A DNA stretch of 64,000 nucleotides from Dyadobacter sp. LHD-138 (GCF_030929615.1 NZ_JAVFVU010000010.1:186001-250000), one strand, 5' to 3'; counted from the first letter of the stretch, positions 1 through 10,117 are shown. Notes: generated from the sequence alone by a model not told the origin. Made by a program: numbers and translations.

Positions 1-71
1 TCGGAAATGTCAGAACATCTGATTTCTTTTATCACTGCCGCGGGTCTTTTCAAGTTTATAGTTAGGTTAAT

Positions 72-1565
72 TTAATACCCTGTATTTTGGGTTAGTATCC
101 CACCGCTCAGGTCGATTTCTGTTTGGGGTACCGGCCACACTTCATTTTTATTAGCTTTCCATCCTTTGGGACCAAAAACTTCCGTTCCTCTTCCCTGACG
201 GATGACATCGAAATAACGGTCGTATTCCATCGCCAACTCAGACTGACGCTCTTTCCAGATTGCTTTTTGCAATGTCGCTTTTTCAGTTGCAGTCACTTTT
301 GGTAAAATCGTAGTACTTGCACCTCGGGCTCTCGCACGTACCAATTCAAGAGATGCCAGGGCCTCTGCGCTTTTTCCCAGTTCATTGGCCGCTTCTGCGT
401 TCATCAGCAATACATCAGCATAGCGGATTACACGCACATTTTGCTGCGCTCCTTCATTAAATCCTGAAACGAACAGGCTAAATGGTACATATGATTTTTG
501 GTTGTACATCGGGTTATCTCCTGTGGCAGGGATTACATCACCTTCTGGTGTGGTTTCACCGCGGAAAATAATGGTTGCATCCCTTCTTGGGTCACCGGTT
601 TCATAACTGTCTGCCAATGCTTTTGTCGGGACATTAAAACCCCAGCCTCCGCCAACCACTCCTCTCGTTCCCTGAACCTGAGAATACTGTGAATTGGAAG
701 CATCCTTGTTTTCAAGTACAAGTTCATTCTGAATCTCGAAGATTGATTCCGAAGCGTTCTCATTCTTGACTCTAAACAACTGGTAGTAGTCGGCGAAAAG
801 TGTATACTTCCCTGAATTGACCACCTGCGTTGTCAGGTCATATACCTGCTGCCATTTCTGCTGGTACATGGATACTTTTGCATGCAGTGAAAGTGCAGCT
901 CCTTTGGTAGCACGGCCAAGATCCGATGCTCCGTAAGAAACGGGCAATACCGCTGCGGCTTCCGTCAGATCCTTTTCAATGGCAGCATAAACTTCGGCTT
1001 TTGCCGAACGTGGAATATTGTATTCCGCAGTTCCGGCAGGTACTTTCAGACGTAGCGGAATATCTCCGAAGGCACGCACCAGTCTGAAATAAGAATAAGC
1101 ACGGACAAATTTTGCTTCGGCCAGATAGCGGTCTTTTAAAGCAGCCGTCATTTCAATGGCCGGAACATTATCGAGTACCTGATTGGCATAGTTAATATTC
1201 ACATACTGGCCTTTCCAGAATCCATCCAGCTGTCCTTCCGTTGAGCCTACTGAAAAGTTGTCATAGGCGTTAAAAAACGTCGCATCAGATGCTGAGCTTC
1301 CCTTTTCCGTTTCGTCAGATCCCACGCTTTCGATCGCGATTGGAGCGAAGGCTGTATTCTCCCAGCTGCGAAGGTTGGCGTACATGGCATTCACCGCCTT
1401 GGTTGCATCTCCTTCATTTTGCCAGAAAACGTCTCCTGACTGCTTACCTTGCGGATCTGTATCCAGGAAACTGTCCTGGCATGATGTAGGTAAAAATAAT
1501 ATGGAAGCCAGACCGGCATAAAGTCCGATCCTTCCCAATCCTGTTTTAAAATTTATATTTTTCAT
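72..1565 (-). CDS. SusD/RagB-family outer-membrane nutrient-binding lipoprotein
   Basis: This is the surface glycan- or nutrient-binding partner of the SusC-type receptor encoded just upstream. A signal peptide ending in a lipobox (LPTSC) predicts an outer-membrane lipoprotein. The N-terminal SusD-like region and the C-terminal RagB/SusD motifs (an arginine-rich VIRYADVLLMNAEA stretch and the ERQSELAMEYDRYFDVIRQG block) are typical of the family, as is the mature length of about 480 residues. I start it at the ATG at 1565 because that places the hydrophobic signal segment at the N-terminus; a further in-frame ATG at 1640 would only add residues overlapping the end of susC. It follows susC by 13 bp, so the two are almost certainly co-transcribed. 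The ligand cannot be read from the sequence. Confidence 0.95.
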   Translation of the reverse strand: MKNINFKTGLGRIGLYAGLASILFLPTSCQDSFLDTDPQGKQSGDVFWQNEGDATKAVNAMYANLRSWENTAFAPIAIESVGSDETEKGSSASDATFFNAYDNFSVGSTEGQLDGFWKGQYVNINYANQVLDNVPAIEMTAALKDRYLAEAKFVRAYSYFRLVRAFGDIPLRLKVPAGTAEYNIPRSAKAEVYAAIEKDLTEAAAVLPVSYGASDLGRATKGAALSLHAKVSMYQQKWQQVYDLTTQVVNSGKYTLFADYYQLFRVKNENASESIFEIQNELVLENKDASNSQYSQVQGTRGVVGGGWGFNVPTKALADSYETGDPRRDATIIFRGETTPEGDVIPATGDNPMYNQKSYVPFSLFVSGFNEGAQQNVRVIRYADVLLMNAEAANELGKSAEALASLELVRARARGASTTILPKVTATEKATLQKAIWKERQSELAMEYDRYFDVIRQGRGTEVFGPKGWKANKNEVWPVPQTEIDLSGGILTQNTGY

Positions 1566-1578
1566 AGTCCGGTTCGTC

Positions 1579-4500
1579 TTAGAAAGTAACATTGATACCA
1601 AAGTTGTAGGTTGCTGATAACGGATACACGTTAGCATCAATACCTGCCTGGGTTGGCTTGTTTTCGTTTGCTCTTACTTCTGGCGAAAGTCCTTTGTATT
1701 TGAAGAAATTAAGAGCATTTTGCGCATTGGCGTAGATTCTCAATTTTTTTAGTTTGAGACGATCCGTAATTTTTGCAGGGAAAGTATATCCAAGCTGCGC
1801 ATTTCTGACACGGAAGTAGCTTCCGCTTTGAACGAAAAATGAATTCGGAAGGTAGTTGGTTCCGCCACCGATGTTCGCAGACGGGTATGTATTCGAAGTA
1901 CCTTCACCATGCCATCTGTTATCGAAATAATCCTTGGTGAAATTTTCGTTACCAAAACGCCATCCCATGTTTGCATTGTAGATATCAACTTTGGCAACCC
2001 CTTGGAAATCCAGCATCAAATCGAACCATTTGTAATTCCAGCTGGTGTTGATACCATAGGTATATTTTGGATTAGGATTTCCAATGATCTGGCGGTCCAA
2101 CCCGGTGATGTTGCCATCCGGTGTACCAGCGCTTCCACTGATGTCGCGGTATCTGAAATCACCCGGTTTAGCCGTTTTCTGAGCCGATCCGTCAATTTCT
2201 GCCTGGTTTTGGAAAATGCCATCCACGATGTATCCGTAGAACGAACCAATCGGATCTCCGACTCTTGTTCTTGTTGCGAGTGCACCGCCCGTAAGTCCAA
2301 CGCCACCATCATAAATTGGATTGGCACCAGTGGACACAGATAATACTTTGTTATTGTTAACGCTTCCGTTCACGCCAATGCTGTAAGAAAGGTTTTCGCC
2401 GATATCCTCTTTCCAGCTGATAGCCGCTTCGAAGCCTTTGTTTTGGAAATCAGCCTGGTTGCCGATGATTTTTCCAGTGGCTGTTCCGATTGAAGCCAGG
2501 ATGGGAAGATCGAAAATCGCACGTTCGGTTTTCTTGGTATAATAATCCAGTTCAACAGTAAGGCGATTTTTCATCAAGGAAGCTTCCAAACCGATATCTG
2601 TTCCCACACCACGTTCCCAAACGGTCACCGGCGGGATGATGGAGTTGATACTTGCACCCGTGTTAACCGTTCCACCAAAAATAGCAGCCAAATTTCCTCC
2701 GGTTGCAACCGTCAGGGTAGACAGGTTTGAAGGAACCGAGGCATTCCCTATTTTACCCCAGCTTGCACGAAGTTTAAGGTTATCAAATATCTTTTGATCT
2801 TTCATGAAACTTTCATTGCTGATAACCCAGCCGGCACCTACCGATGGAAAATAGCCCCAGGCATTACCGCCCTGATAAAATTTGGATGATCCATCCGCTC
2901 TTAAAGATGCATTGATGAGATACCGGTCAGAAAATGCGTAGTTAACACGTCCGAAGTAGGAAGAATATGTAGCAAGATCTCCTTCGTCCGTTACGTTTCT
3001 TCCATTCACGTTACCCAATGTAAGGTATAAATCACCTTCACTGGCATAAGGAACATCGCGGGCGGAAGCCGTTAATTTATACGACTGGTCATGTTGTGCG
3101 GACTGTCCGAGAAGAACTGTGAAATTATGTTTCCCGATCTCTTTGGTATAGGTTAATGTATTTTCAAAGATCCAGTAACGTGCTTGTGGACGTGTGAAGG
3201 TCAAAAGACTGTTGGTGTTGCGTTGTGCAACCGTAGCCGCGTAAACCGGTACATAAGCCCTTGTCTCATCCTGTGAATAACGACCACCAAGGCTGGTTTT
3301 GAATGTGAAGTCTTTCAGGAATGACAATTCTGCGTAGGCATTGGCTGTCAGAAGTGTCTTTTTTGTGTTTTGATTGTAAACATCAACCGTAACCTGCGGA
3401 TTAAAATTGGCACCATCTCCAAGATTCAGTTTGGAGGGATCTCCATAGGTTCCGTCAGCATTGTACACGGAAAGCGCGGGAGACGCAGCGTATAACTGTC
3501 TGAAAATACCGCCTGCTTCGTCCCGGGATTTGCTGAAAGCCCCTGTTGCTGTATAACCAACACGAAGATTTTTGGCAACCTGGAAATCATTCTGGAAACG
3601 GGCTGTATAACGTTTGAAATTATTTTTTTCAACAATACCATCCTGGTTCAGATAGCCCAGAGAGAAATTGTAAGTTGATTTTTCGCCACCGCCGCTCACA
3701 GAAATCTGGTGATTGGTGATGAATGCATCACGGAGGATCTGCTTGTACCAGTCTGTACCCTCGCCATATTGGGTCGGATCCAAAATCTGCTTTCCGCCGT
3801 TGATATTGCTCAACTCATTAATAATCGTTGCATACTGATTCGCATTTGCCATTTTGACCTGGTTGGTCACTTTTTGAACACCGACATAACCATTGTAATC
3901 GACGATTGCTTTGCCGGATTTCCCTTTTTTTGTCGTGATCAGCACAACACCATTTGCTGCACGTACCCCATAAATGGATTGGCTTGATGCATCTTTCAGG
4001 ATATTCATACTTTCAATATCCGCCGAGTTTAGGAAGCTGATATCGTCAAACCAGACACCATCTACAACATAAAGCGGGTTAGGGCTACCATAGGCCGTAC
4101 CGACGCCGCGGATACGGATTTGAGGCGCTTCGCCTGGTTTTCCGGAATTGTTTACCTGGACACCGGCAACTTTTCCCTGAAGACCGCTAACCGGGTTCAT
4201 GGAAGATTGCTTGGAGATTTCCGCTCCCTTGATTGAAACCACAGACCCCGTTACGTCTACCTTTCTTTGTGACCCGTATCCAATCACCACTACTTCATTT
4301 AAAGCGCGGGCATCTTCCTGAAGTGCTACATTAATAACCGAGTTTGCGCCAACGGTTATTTCCTGCGTGAGCATCCCAATCATCGAAATAACCAGAACCG
4401 AGCTCGAAGAAGGAACCTTGATGTTAAAACTGCCATCGCTATCAGTAGGAACTCCAGTGGTTGTTCCTTTAAGTAATACACTGGCTCCCGGAAGCGCTGA

Positions 4501-4614
4501 GCCGTCTGCTGCTGAAGTGACCTTGCCTGTTATGTTAATTTCCTGAGCGAATGCAAGCGTGGTGCTGCACGTCAGAAATATCAACAAGTACAGTGATCGT
4601 ACATATCCATTCAT
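1579..4614 (-). CDS. SusC/RagA-family TonB-dependent outer-membrane receptor
   Basis: A 1011-residue TonB-dependent transporter that forms the barrel beneath the SusD lipoprotein encoded next. It begins with a signal peptide (cleavage after AFAQ), then a carboxypeptidase-regulatory-like domain (about residues 27-105), a TonB-box region (LNEVVVIGYG, about 105-115), a plug domain with the RIRGVG and ILKDAS motifs, and a long beta-barrel ending in an aromatic residue (NVTF). It has no STN domain, so it is not expected to signal through a FecR-type anti-sigma factor. That fits its position behind a different kind of regulator. Its promoter region (4663-4721) shows a good -7/-33 pair and a tandem repeat. 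The substrate is unknown. Confidence 0.96.
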   Translation of the reverse strand: MNGYVRSLYLLIFLTCSTTLAFAQEINITGKVTSAADGSALPGASVLLKGTTTGVPTDSDGSFNIKVPSSSSVLVISMIGMLTQEITVGANSVINVALQEDARALNEVVVIGYGSQRKVDVTGSVVSIKGAEISKQSSMNPVSGLQGKVAGVQVNNSGKPGEAPQIRIRGVGTAYGSPNPLYVVDGVWFDDISFLNSADIESMNILKDASSQSIYGVRAANGVVLITTKKGKSGKAIVDYNGYVGVQKVTNQVKMANANQYATIINELSNINGGKQILDPTQYGEGTDWYKQILRDAFITNHQISVSGGGEKSTYNFSLGYLNQDGIVEKNNFKRYTARFQNDFQVAKNLRVGYTATGAFSKSRDEAGGIFRQLYAASPALSVYNADGTYGDPSKLNLGDGANFNPQVTVDVYNQNTKKTLLTANAYAELSFLKDFTFKTSLGGRYSQDETRAYVPVYAATVAQRNTNSLLTFTRPQARYWIFENTLTYTKEIGKHNFTVLLGQSAQHDQSYKLTASARDVPYASEGDLYLTLGNVNGRNVTDEGDLATYSSYFGRVNYAFSDRYLINASLRADGSSKFYQGGNAWGYFPSVGAGWVISNESFMKDQKIFDNLKLRASWGKIGNASVPSNLSTLTVATGGNLAAIFGGTVNTGASINSIIPPVTVWERGVGTDIGLEASLMKNRLTVELDYYTKKTERAIFDLPILASIGTATGKIIGNQADFQNKGFEAAISWKEDIGENLSYSIGVNGSVNNNKVLSVSTGANPIYDGGVGLTGGALATRTRVGDPIGSFYGYIVDGIFQNQAEIDGSAQKTAKPGDFRYRDISGSAGTPDGNITGLDRQIIGNPNPKYTYGINTSWNYKWFDLMLDFQGVAKVDIYNANMGWRFGNENFTKDYFDNRWHGEGTSNTYPSANIGGGTNYLPNSFFVQSGSYFRVRNAQLGYTFPAKITDRLKLKKLRIYANAQNALNFFKYKGLSPEVRANENKPTQAGIDANVYPLSATYNFGINVTF

Positions 4615-4662
4615 TGGTGATTAATTAAGTGTATTGAACTTTTAGAAGATTAAATTGTCTTC

Positions 4663-4695
4663 CAAAGCTAAGTACTAATCATGGCCATTGTCAAA
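4663..4695 (-). promoter_or_regulatory. Putative susC promoter (-33 TTTG / -7 TAGCTTTG)
   Basis: Read on the minus strand, TTTG (4692-4695) is followed after 21 nt by TAGCTTTG (4663-4670), an exact match to the Bacteroidota -7 consensus TAnnTTTG. The susC start codon lies 48 nt downstream. Confidence 0.65.
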
Positions 4696-4699
4696 AATA

Positions 4700-4721
4700 C
4701 CACTACATCACCACTACATCA
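4700..4721 (-). repeat. Perfect 11-bp tandem direct repeat upstream of the susC promoter
   Basis: The 11-mer CCACTACATCA (plus-strand reading) occurs twice head to tail at 4700-4710 and 4711-4721. It ends 4 bp upstream of the -33 element on the minus strand, the usual place for an activator. The likely partner is the LuxR-type regulator encoded at 4784-7606, but binding is inference. Confidence 0.6.
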
Positions 4722-4783
4722 ATGAGAATAATGCAACAAAATATAGTATTTTATTGCATTAAAATTGGTTTTGTCTCATCCAT

Positions 4784-7606
4784 TCATACGTCCATCATAT
4801 ACTCCGTCAGGTTAAGATCGTTGTCTAAGTCCAGTTTTTTTCTTAGACGATAACGCTTGATTTCGATTCCACGGACAGAAATTCCAAGTACGGGAGCCAT
4901 TTCTTTACTGGAAAGATTCATACGCAGGCAAGCGGCAAGGCGTAGTTCGGAGGGAGAGATAGCAGGGCATATTCTTTTCAGTCTTTTGAAAAATTCATCA
5001 TGAACTTCGTTGAAATTTTCTTCAAACAATACCCAGTCATCTTTGCCTGCTACGTTTCTTTCTATACTGTTTAACAATTTCTGGTAATGAATATTTGGGA
5101 GCTGCTGTCCGAGTTCCTGCTTCACCTGTTGCAGCTCATCACGTATCTCTTGCAGAATTTCATTTTTACGAACCACGTTAATCGCGACATTGCTCAGTTG
5201 CTGACTTTTATTTTTGATTTCATTCTGAAGGTTTTCATTGGTGATTTCAATAATCCTTCTTTCACTAATCAGTTTTTGCTGGCGGAGTTTTTCTTCCTGT
5301 TCCTTGATCAGTTTTTGCCGGTGACTGACCAGTCTTTTTTCCTGAAAAATGATAATGCCCGTTAAAACTGCGGCAGCAATCAAAATAAACAGAAGTCTCG
5401 CCCACCCTGTCTCATACCAGTAGGGTTTGACGGTAAAATGATAGGTCGTGATCTGATTATTCAGGCCACTTTTTATTTCAAAGATGTATTTGTCGGAAGC
5501 CAGGTTGGTGTAGTCAACATAACTTTCATCGGTCCATTCTGACCATTGTTCCGAAAGCCCTCGTAGACGGTATTTGTATTGTACATCCTGCCCGAAAACC
5601 GGCAATGCGTACATGATTCGGATTGAGCGAACATCCGCTGGTAAAGTGGGATTGCTTTTGGTCTGAAACACCTCCGACAGGTTTCTCAGGTTAATAACCT
5701 TGCGGATTGCCGGTTTTAAAGTTGCGGTGACGGGTTTTTCTCCAAAATTTCGGTCATATAAGGCGTAACCATTGTCAAGGCAAAAGAAATAATACCTTTT
5801 CGATAAAGGTATGACGGTCTCACTATTGCGGATCAACGCTAGTTCCAGTGTCCTTGGCTCGTTTTTATGATAAAAAACAACCTGATTAAGGTAGATTTTA
5901 AACCAGTCGCCGTCGCTGCCGGTTCTGATTTTAAAGACATTGTCATCCAGGATGCCCAGATTCTTATAAGGCAGGAGTTTGTGGTTATTGTCTGGCTGGA
6001 AGAAGTTATTCCCCGACCGCACCAATACACCTTGTTTCCAGGGCGTGATCTCAACAGCATATTCACTTGGGATATCCTGGGGCGAGCGGTACTCTTTCCA
6101 CGAAATTGCGGAATCCAGTGCGGGTGTTAAAACGATATGATACAAACCCCTGTAAGCGTGGGCAATCCAAAAAGAACCATCTTTTGTCCTGACGATCTGT
6201 TTGGCGGGAATTGGCGGAATGCCTTTCACGGCGGCATGATAAGTCCAGATGCCCTTAGGGTCTCTTTTGTAAGTATGCAGCCCGGTATAAGATCCCTGAA
6301 GCAACAGTGTATCTTGTTTTGTGGCGATGGGCATAAATACCCAGCCCCCGTTGATTGGAGATATTTTTTTGACGCCGTTTTCTTCAATCCGGAAAGTAGC
6401 GTCATTGTGGCCAACCAGCAATTGATCGTTCAGTACTTTTAAATTCCAGGTTTGCCCTTCCAGTCCCCGGATTGGCCGGAATGGCTCGGACGACGGCCAT
6501 TTCTTTACAAATACACCGTTATTAGAGCCAATGTAAAGTTTATCCTTCCAGATCGCTGCGGCATAGGCAGATCCGAGTGGGTTGTCATTGGTTTGATAGG
6601 AAGTAATCGGGGAAGAGAGTTTAATAAGGTCTATACCCTGGTCGAGACCCAGCCACAAATGTTTGCGACTATCCTCAAACAGGGATAAAACGGTGTTGTT
6701 TTGCAGACCATTTTCCTTTTTGATCTGGTATTTTAAATTTCCGTTTTTGTCGATGATGTATAATCCGTTTGAAATCGTGCCAAAAGCAAAACTGCTGTCC
6801 GCGCTTAGCACGACGGCTTTGTTGATAATATTTTGTTTTAAATCACCGGCGATAGCTATTTTCCATTCTGAAAACTTTCTGTTATCCCAGATAAATAAAC
6901 CTTGTTTGGAAGTTGTAATTAAAACCCGGTTGTCGGAAAACGGAAGGATACTCGTAACAACAGCCGATGCGAAAAATTCACTGCCGGCTAGTTTTACAAA
7001 CTTATTTCCGACCAGTTCATAGAGTCCTTTGTTGAGGAACTGTATGAAAAGTCTGTTCCTGACATTCCGCATGAACATGAAATTGTCTTTCGAGAGCAGT
7101 TCAGTGATTTTTTTGCCGTCGTACCGGTAAATTCGGGAGAATGACTGGAAGTAAATATTATTTCCGGCCTTTAAAATATGCCAGATTTCTTCTGTTTGTA
7201 AACTTTTAAAATTGGTGCCTTTGCTTAACGAATGATAGACCAGCTGGCTCTTTTCATTCTTTTTCCAATACCCGAATTCGGAATATCCACCGACATAAAC
7301 GCGGGTACCCCCACTCGGTGCGGTGTCGCATAAAACTGTCCTGACAATCTGTCGGTTATGGAAAGGATATAACTTCCATACCGCGCCATCATATTCAAGC
7401 AGCCCATCAGAATTTGCAGCGTAAAGGACGTTGTCCTTGCTTTGATCTATGGCCCAGTTCTGGTTGTGCGCTTTATAGAGTGTATTCGGAAAATTGACAA
7501 GCGGAGGCGTCTCCTGTGCGGTTGCAGAAGAAAAAAACAAAAATAAAAACAGTATAACGCCGTTAAAAATGTACTTCTGTTTGGTGCAACGGTTGTAAAG
7601 AGACAT
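4784..7606 (-). CDS. Membrane-bound one-component regulator: propeller, Y_Y_Y domain and LuxR-type HTH
   Basis: A sensor and transcription factor in one chain of about 940 residues. After a signal peptide (ending SATAQ) comes a large periplasmic region with two-component-regulator propeller repeats (such as LFEDSRKHLWLGLDQGIDLI), then a Y_Y_Y-type domain (around YKYRLRGLSEQWSEW). A single transmembrane helix (LLFILIAAAVLTGIIIF) leads to a cytoplasmic coiled coil of about 120 residues and a C-terminal GerE/LuxR-like HTH (ISPSELRLAACLRMNLSSKE). No histidine kinase, ATPase or receiver domain is visible, so it differs from hybrid two-component PUL regulators. It lies directly upstream of susC/susD on the same strand and probably controls them. 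I prefer the ATG at 7606, which gives a normal signal peptide; an alternative ATG lies at 7642. Confidence 0.88.
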   Translation of the reverse strand: MSLYNRCTKQKYIFNGVILFLFLFFSSATAQETPPLVNFPNTLYKAHNQNWAIDQSKDNVLYAANSDGLLEYDGAVWKLYPFHNRQIVRTVLCDTAPSGGTRVYVGGYSEFGYWKKNEKSQLVYHSLSKGTNFKSLQTEEIWHILKAGNNIYFQSFSRIYRYDGKKITELLSKDNFMFMRNVRNRLFIQFLNKGLYELVGNKFVKLAGSEFFASAVVTSILPFSDNRVLITTSKQGLFIWDNRKFSEWKIAIAGDLKQNIINKAVVLSADSSFAFGTISNGLYIIDKNGNLKYQIKKENGLQNNTVLSLFEDSRKHLWLGLDQGIDLIKLSSPITSYQTNDNPLGSAYAAAIWKDKLYIGSNNGVFVKKWPSSEPFRPIRGLEGQTWNLKVLNDQLLVGHNDATFRIEENGVKKISPINGGWVFMPIATKQDTLLLQGSYTGLHTYKRDPKGIWTYHAAVKGIPPIPAKQIVRTKDGSFWIAHAYRGLYHIVLTPALDSAISWKEYRSPQDIPSEYAVEITPWKQGVLVRSGNNFFQPDNNHKLLPYKNLGILDDNVFKIRTGSDGDWFKIYLNQVVFYHKNEPRTLELALIRNSETVIPLSKRYYFFCLDNGYALYDRNFGEKPVTATLKPAIRKVINLRNLSEVFQTKSNPTLPADVRSIRIMYALPVFGQDVQYKYRLRGLSEQWSEWTDESYVDYTNLASDKYIFEIKSGLNNQITTYHFTVKPYWYETGWARLLFILIAAAVLTGIIIFQEKRLVSHRQKLIKEQEEKLRQQKLISERRIIEITNENLQNEIKNKSQQLSNVAINVVRKNEILQEIRDELQQVKQELGQQLPNIHYQKLLNSIERNVAGKDDWVLFEENFNEVHDEFFKRLKRICPAISPSELRLAACLRMNLSSKEMAPVLGISVRGIEIKRYRLRKKLDLDNDLNLTEYMMDV

Positions 7607-7717
7607 GTTTAAACGGCATTCTTTTTTTACTAAAAGAAACATTTTAACCTATTTTTTAATAACGTTCAACTCTTTATTAAGGGTAATATACGCTATTAGC
7701 TATGAAACAATAAACGT

Positions 7718-9100
7718 ATGGGAATGAAAAAAGTACTTTGTTCAATTTTACTGGCTTCATCTGGAGTCATGGCGGAAATCAAGCCAACGAATGACAATAA
7801 CAAAAGCGATATCCGGTATAGTTTAAATCCTTCGGGCTCGCATTATATCAAATTCACATTTACCAATCAGGCCTGGTTCCGGTTCAATGAGAACAATCCT
7901 GGCACAACGGTTTTGAGCGATCCTGCTACCAACACTTTTGATATTGGTCTGCGTCGTACGCGGATGCAGCTGTTTGGGCAGATCACCGATCGTGTCTTTT
8001 TTTATACACAGTTTGGATTAAACAATTTTAATAAAACAAATGGTTTCCCGGGTTATAATACGGCCGGAACGCCGAGCAACAGAAAAGTCGCCGCATTCTT
8101 CCATGACGCGCTTGGTGAATACGAGATTCAGCGCAAAGGCAATAGCTTCATCCGTTTTGGGGGAGGTTTGACGGTCGTTAATGGCCTTTCTCGTTTTTCT
8201 CAGCCAAGCATTGGTACCATCATGACCATGGATGTCCCAATATTTGCACAGGCAACGGTAGATCAGACGGACCAGTTTGCGCGTAAACTGGCCATTTACA
8301 GCCGTGGACAAGTTGGTAAATTTAATTATCGGGTAGCGGTAGCCGATCCTTTTCCGATTGAAACAAATGGATCTGTTCCTCCGGTGTTAGGAGCCAACGC
8401 AGTTTTTGCTCAGAAGAAACACAAAAAGCAACTTGACGGATTATTGATCTATAATATTTTTGATACAGAGGACAATACCACACCGGGTTATATGACCGGT
8501 ACTTATCTGGGGAAACGTAAGGTTTGGAATATTGAGGCTGGATTTATCGCACAGAAAAATGCAACCTGGAGAAGAGAAGGGGCTGATACACTTTACAGCA
8601 ATATGAATCTGTGGTCGGTGGCGTCTTACCTTGACATGCCGCTTGACAAAGAAAAAGGGACGGCAGTTTCCGGTTACCTTGGATTTTTCCACATGGATTA
8701 TGGTAAGGGTTACCTGCGTTATAACGGCAGCATGAATCCTGCAACGGGGACAACACTCCCGATAGCGGGCGCGAGCGGAACGCATGGTAATGCCTACCCG
8801 ATGTTCGGGACCGGTAATGTTACCTATGCGCAAGCCGGCTATAAATTCAAAGACGGATTGCTTGGCAGCCAGGGAACGCTGATACCATTTGCATCTTTAC
8901 AGCATTCGGATTATGAACGTTTAAAAGATCCGTTGAATCTCTATAATGTGGGGGTCAACTGGATTATTAAAGGAAATAACGCAAAACTGACTTTGAATTA
9001 CGAAAATCGTCCCGTTTATAAAAACGGCGTCGTTGCCAATGAGTTGGTGAAAGACGGCAGAAAAGGCGCCTGGATTCTTCAATACCAGGTTTCGATCTGA
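7718..9100 (+). CDS. Outer-membrane beta-barrel porin-like protein
   Basis: A 460-residue protein with a short N-terminal hydrophobic segment followed by alternating strands rich in aromatic residues (KFTFTNQAWFRF, DIGLRRTRMQLFGQITDRVFFYTQFG, ILQYQVSI at the end). This is the pattern of a phosphate-selective or short-chain porin of Bacteroidota. The motif of paired arginines in a strand followed by a tyrosine-rich one is typical of OprO/P-like porins. An in-frame ATG two codons downstream (7724) would give a more usual MKK start. It is transcribed divergently from the regulator at 4784-7606 with 111 bp between them, and ends at a two-way terminator. The channel specificity cannot be told. Confidence 0.7.
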   Translation: MGMKKVLCSILLASSGVMAEIKPTNDNNKSDIRYSLNPSGSHYIKFTFTNQAWFRFNENNPGTTVLSDPATNTFDIGLRRTRMQLFGQITDRVFFYTQFGLNNFNKTNGFPGYNTAGTPSNRKVAAFFHDALGEYEIQRKGNSFIRFGGGLTVVNGLSRFSQPSIGTIMTMDVPIFAQATVDQTDQFARKLAIYSRGQVGKFNYRVAVADPFPIETNGSVPPVLGANAVFAQKKHKKQLDGLLIYNIFDTEDNTTPGYMTGTYLGKRKVWNIEAGFIAQKNATWRREGADTLYSNMNLWSVASYLDMPLDKEKGTAVSGYLGFFHMDYGKGYLRYNGSMNPATGTTLPIAGASGTHGNAYPMFGTGNVTYAQAGYKFKDGLLGSQGTLIPFASLQHSDYERLKDPLNLYNVGVNWIIKGNNAKLTLNYENRPVYKNGVVANELVKDGRKGAWILQYQVSI

Positions 9101-9132
9101 TAAAATACGTCGGGTATCGTAGTGGGAATAAC

Positions 9133-9165
9133 AAAGAAGTCAACTTTTTAAAAGTTGACTTCTTT
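9133..9165. terminator. Two-way terminator between porin and mdh
   Basis: A perfect 16-bp inverted repeat (9133-9148 and 9150-9165) with one unpaired base at its centre. The stem starts with A-runs and ends with T-runs, so it can act on both strands. It lies between two convergent genes. Confidence 0.85.
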
Positions 9166-9190
9166 CATTTATAGTCCTGATGTTTTTTTA

Positions 9191-10117
9191 TTAGAACGTC
9201 AATGCACCATTCATCGCACGAACGGCTTCGGCTGATTTTTCGTAAGCAGCTTTTTCTGCGTCGCTCAAACGCAGGTTGATGATTTTTTCCCAGCCATTGC
9301 GGCCCAAAACCACAGGGACGCCCATGCAAATATCTTTCTGGCCATATTCTCCGTTCAGATAAACACCGCAGGGAACAATGCGTTTCTGGTTGCGGACGAT
9401 GCTCTCAACCATCATGGCTGCCGCTGCACCCGGTGCATACCAGGCAGAGGTTCCGATGAGTTTGGTCAATGTCGCCCCCCCGATCATGGTATCAGCAGCA
9501 ATTTGTTCAAGTTTTTCGGCTGAAAGGAAACGACTTACTGGTATTCCATTATAAGTGGCAAGGCGTGTTAAAGGAATCATGGTTGTATCACCATGTCCGC
9601 CGATTACCATGCCGTGGATATCACTTGGGGAAACTTCCATCGCCATGGCCAGATAGGTCTTGAAACGGGCACTGTCCAGAGCTCCGCCCATCCCGATAAT
9701 CCGTTTTTTAGGGATATCTGCTTCTTTGAAAGCAAGATAGGTCATCGTATCCATTGGATTGGAAACGACTATAATAATGGCTTTTGGAGAATATTTTAAA
9801 ATATTTTCAGTAACTGATTTTACGATGCCGGCATTAATTCCGATCAGCTCTTCGCGGGTCATACCAGGTTTGCGGGGAATACCGGAAGTGATGACAACTA
9901 CGTCAGATCCTTTTGTTTTTTCATAGTCATTGGTGGAGCCAACAGGCTTGGTATTGAAACCCAGCAACGCGGCAGTCTGGTACATATCCAATGACTTTCC
10001 TTCACTTACACCTTCTTTGATATCCAGCAACACTAATTCTTCCGCCAATTCGCGACGAATGATATTGTCGGCTGTGGTTGCACCCACAGCGCCAGCGCCT
10101 ACGACAGTAATCTTCAT
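9191..10117 (-). CDS. mdh: Malate dehydrogenase
   Basis: NAD-dependent malate dehydrogenase of the LDH-like type, interconverting malate and oxaloacetate in the TCA cycle. The Rossmann glycine motif GAGAVG is at residues 7-12, and Asp32 at the end of beta-2 favours NAD over NADP. Substrate residues are present: Arg82 and Arg88 in the IPRKPGMTR loop (arginine here marks malate, not lactate, specificity), Asn120, Arg151 and the catalytic His175 in the GGHGD motif. The length (308 residues) is normal. It is a single-gene unit convergent with the porin, and faces the DUF1232 gene divergently. Confidence 0.96.
   Translation of the reverse strand: MKITVVGAGAVGATTADNIIRRELAEELVLLDIKEGVSEGKSLDMYQTAALLGFNTKPVGSTNDYEKTKGSDVVVITSGIPRKPGMTREELIGINAGIVKSVTENILKYSPKAIIIVVSNPMDTMTYLAFKEADIPKKRIIGMGGALDSARFKTYLAMAMEVSPSDIHGMVIGGHGDTTMIPLTRLATYNGIPVSRFLSAEKLEQIAADTMIGGATLTKLIGTSAWYAPGAAAAMMVESIVRNQKRIVPCGVYLNGEYGQKDICMGVPVVLGRNGWEKIINLRLSDAEKAAYEKSAEAVRAMNGALTF

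Noticed and set aside
1909-2343. A plus-strand open frame of 144 codons inside the first susC gene
   Set aside because: It is antisense to a well-supported susC and shows no protein family features.
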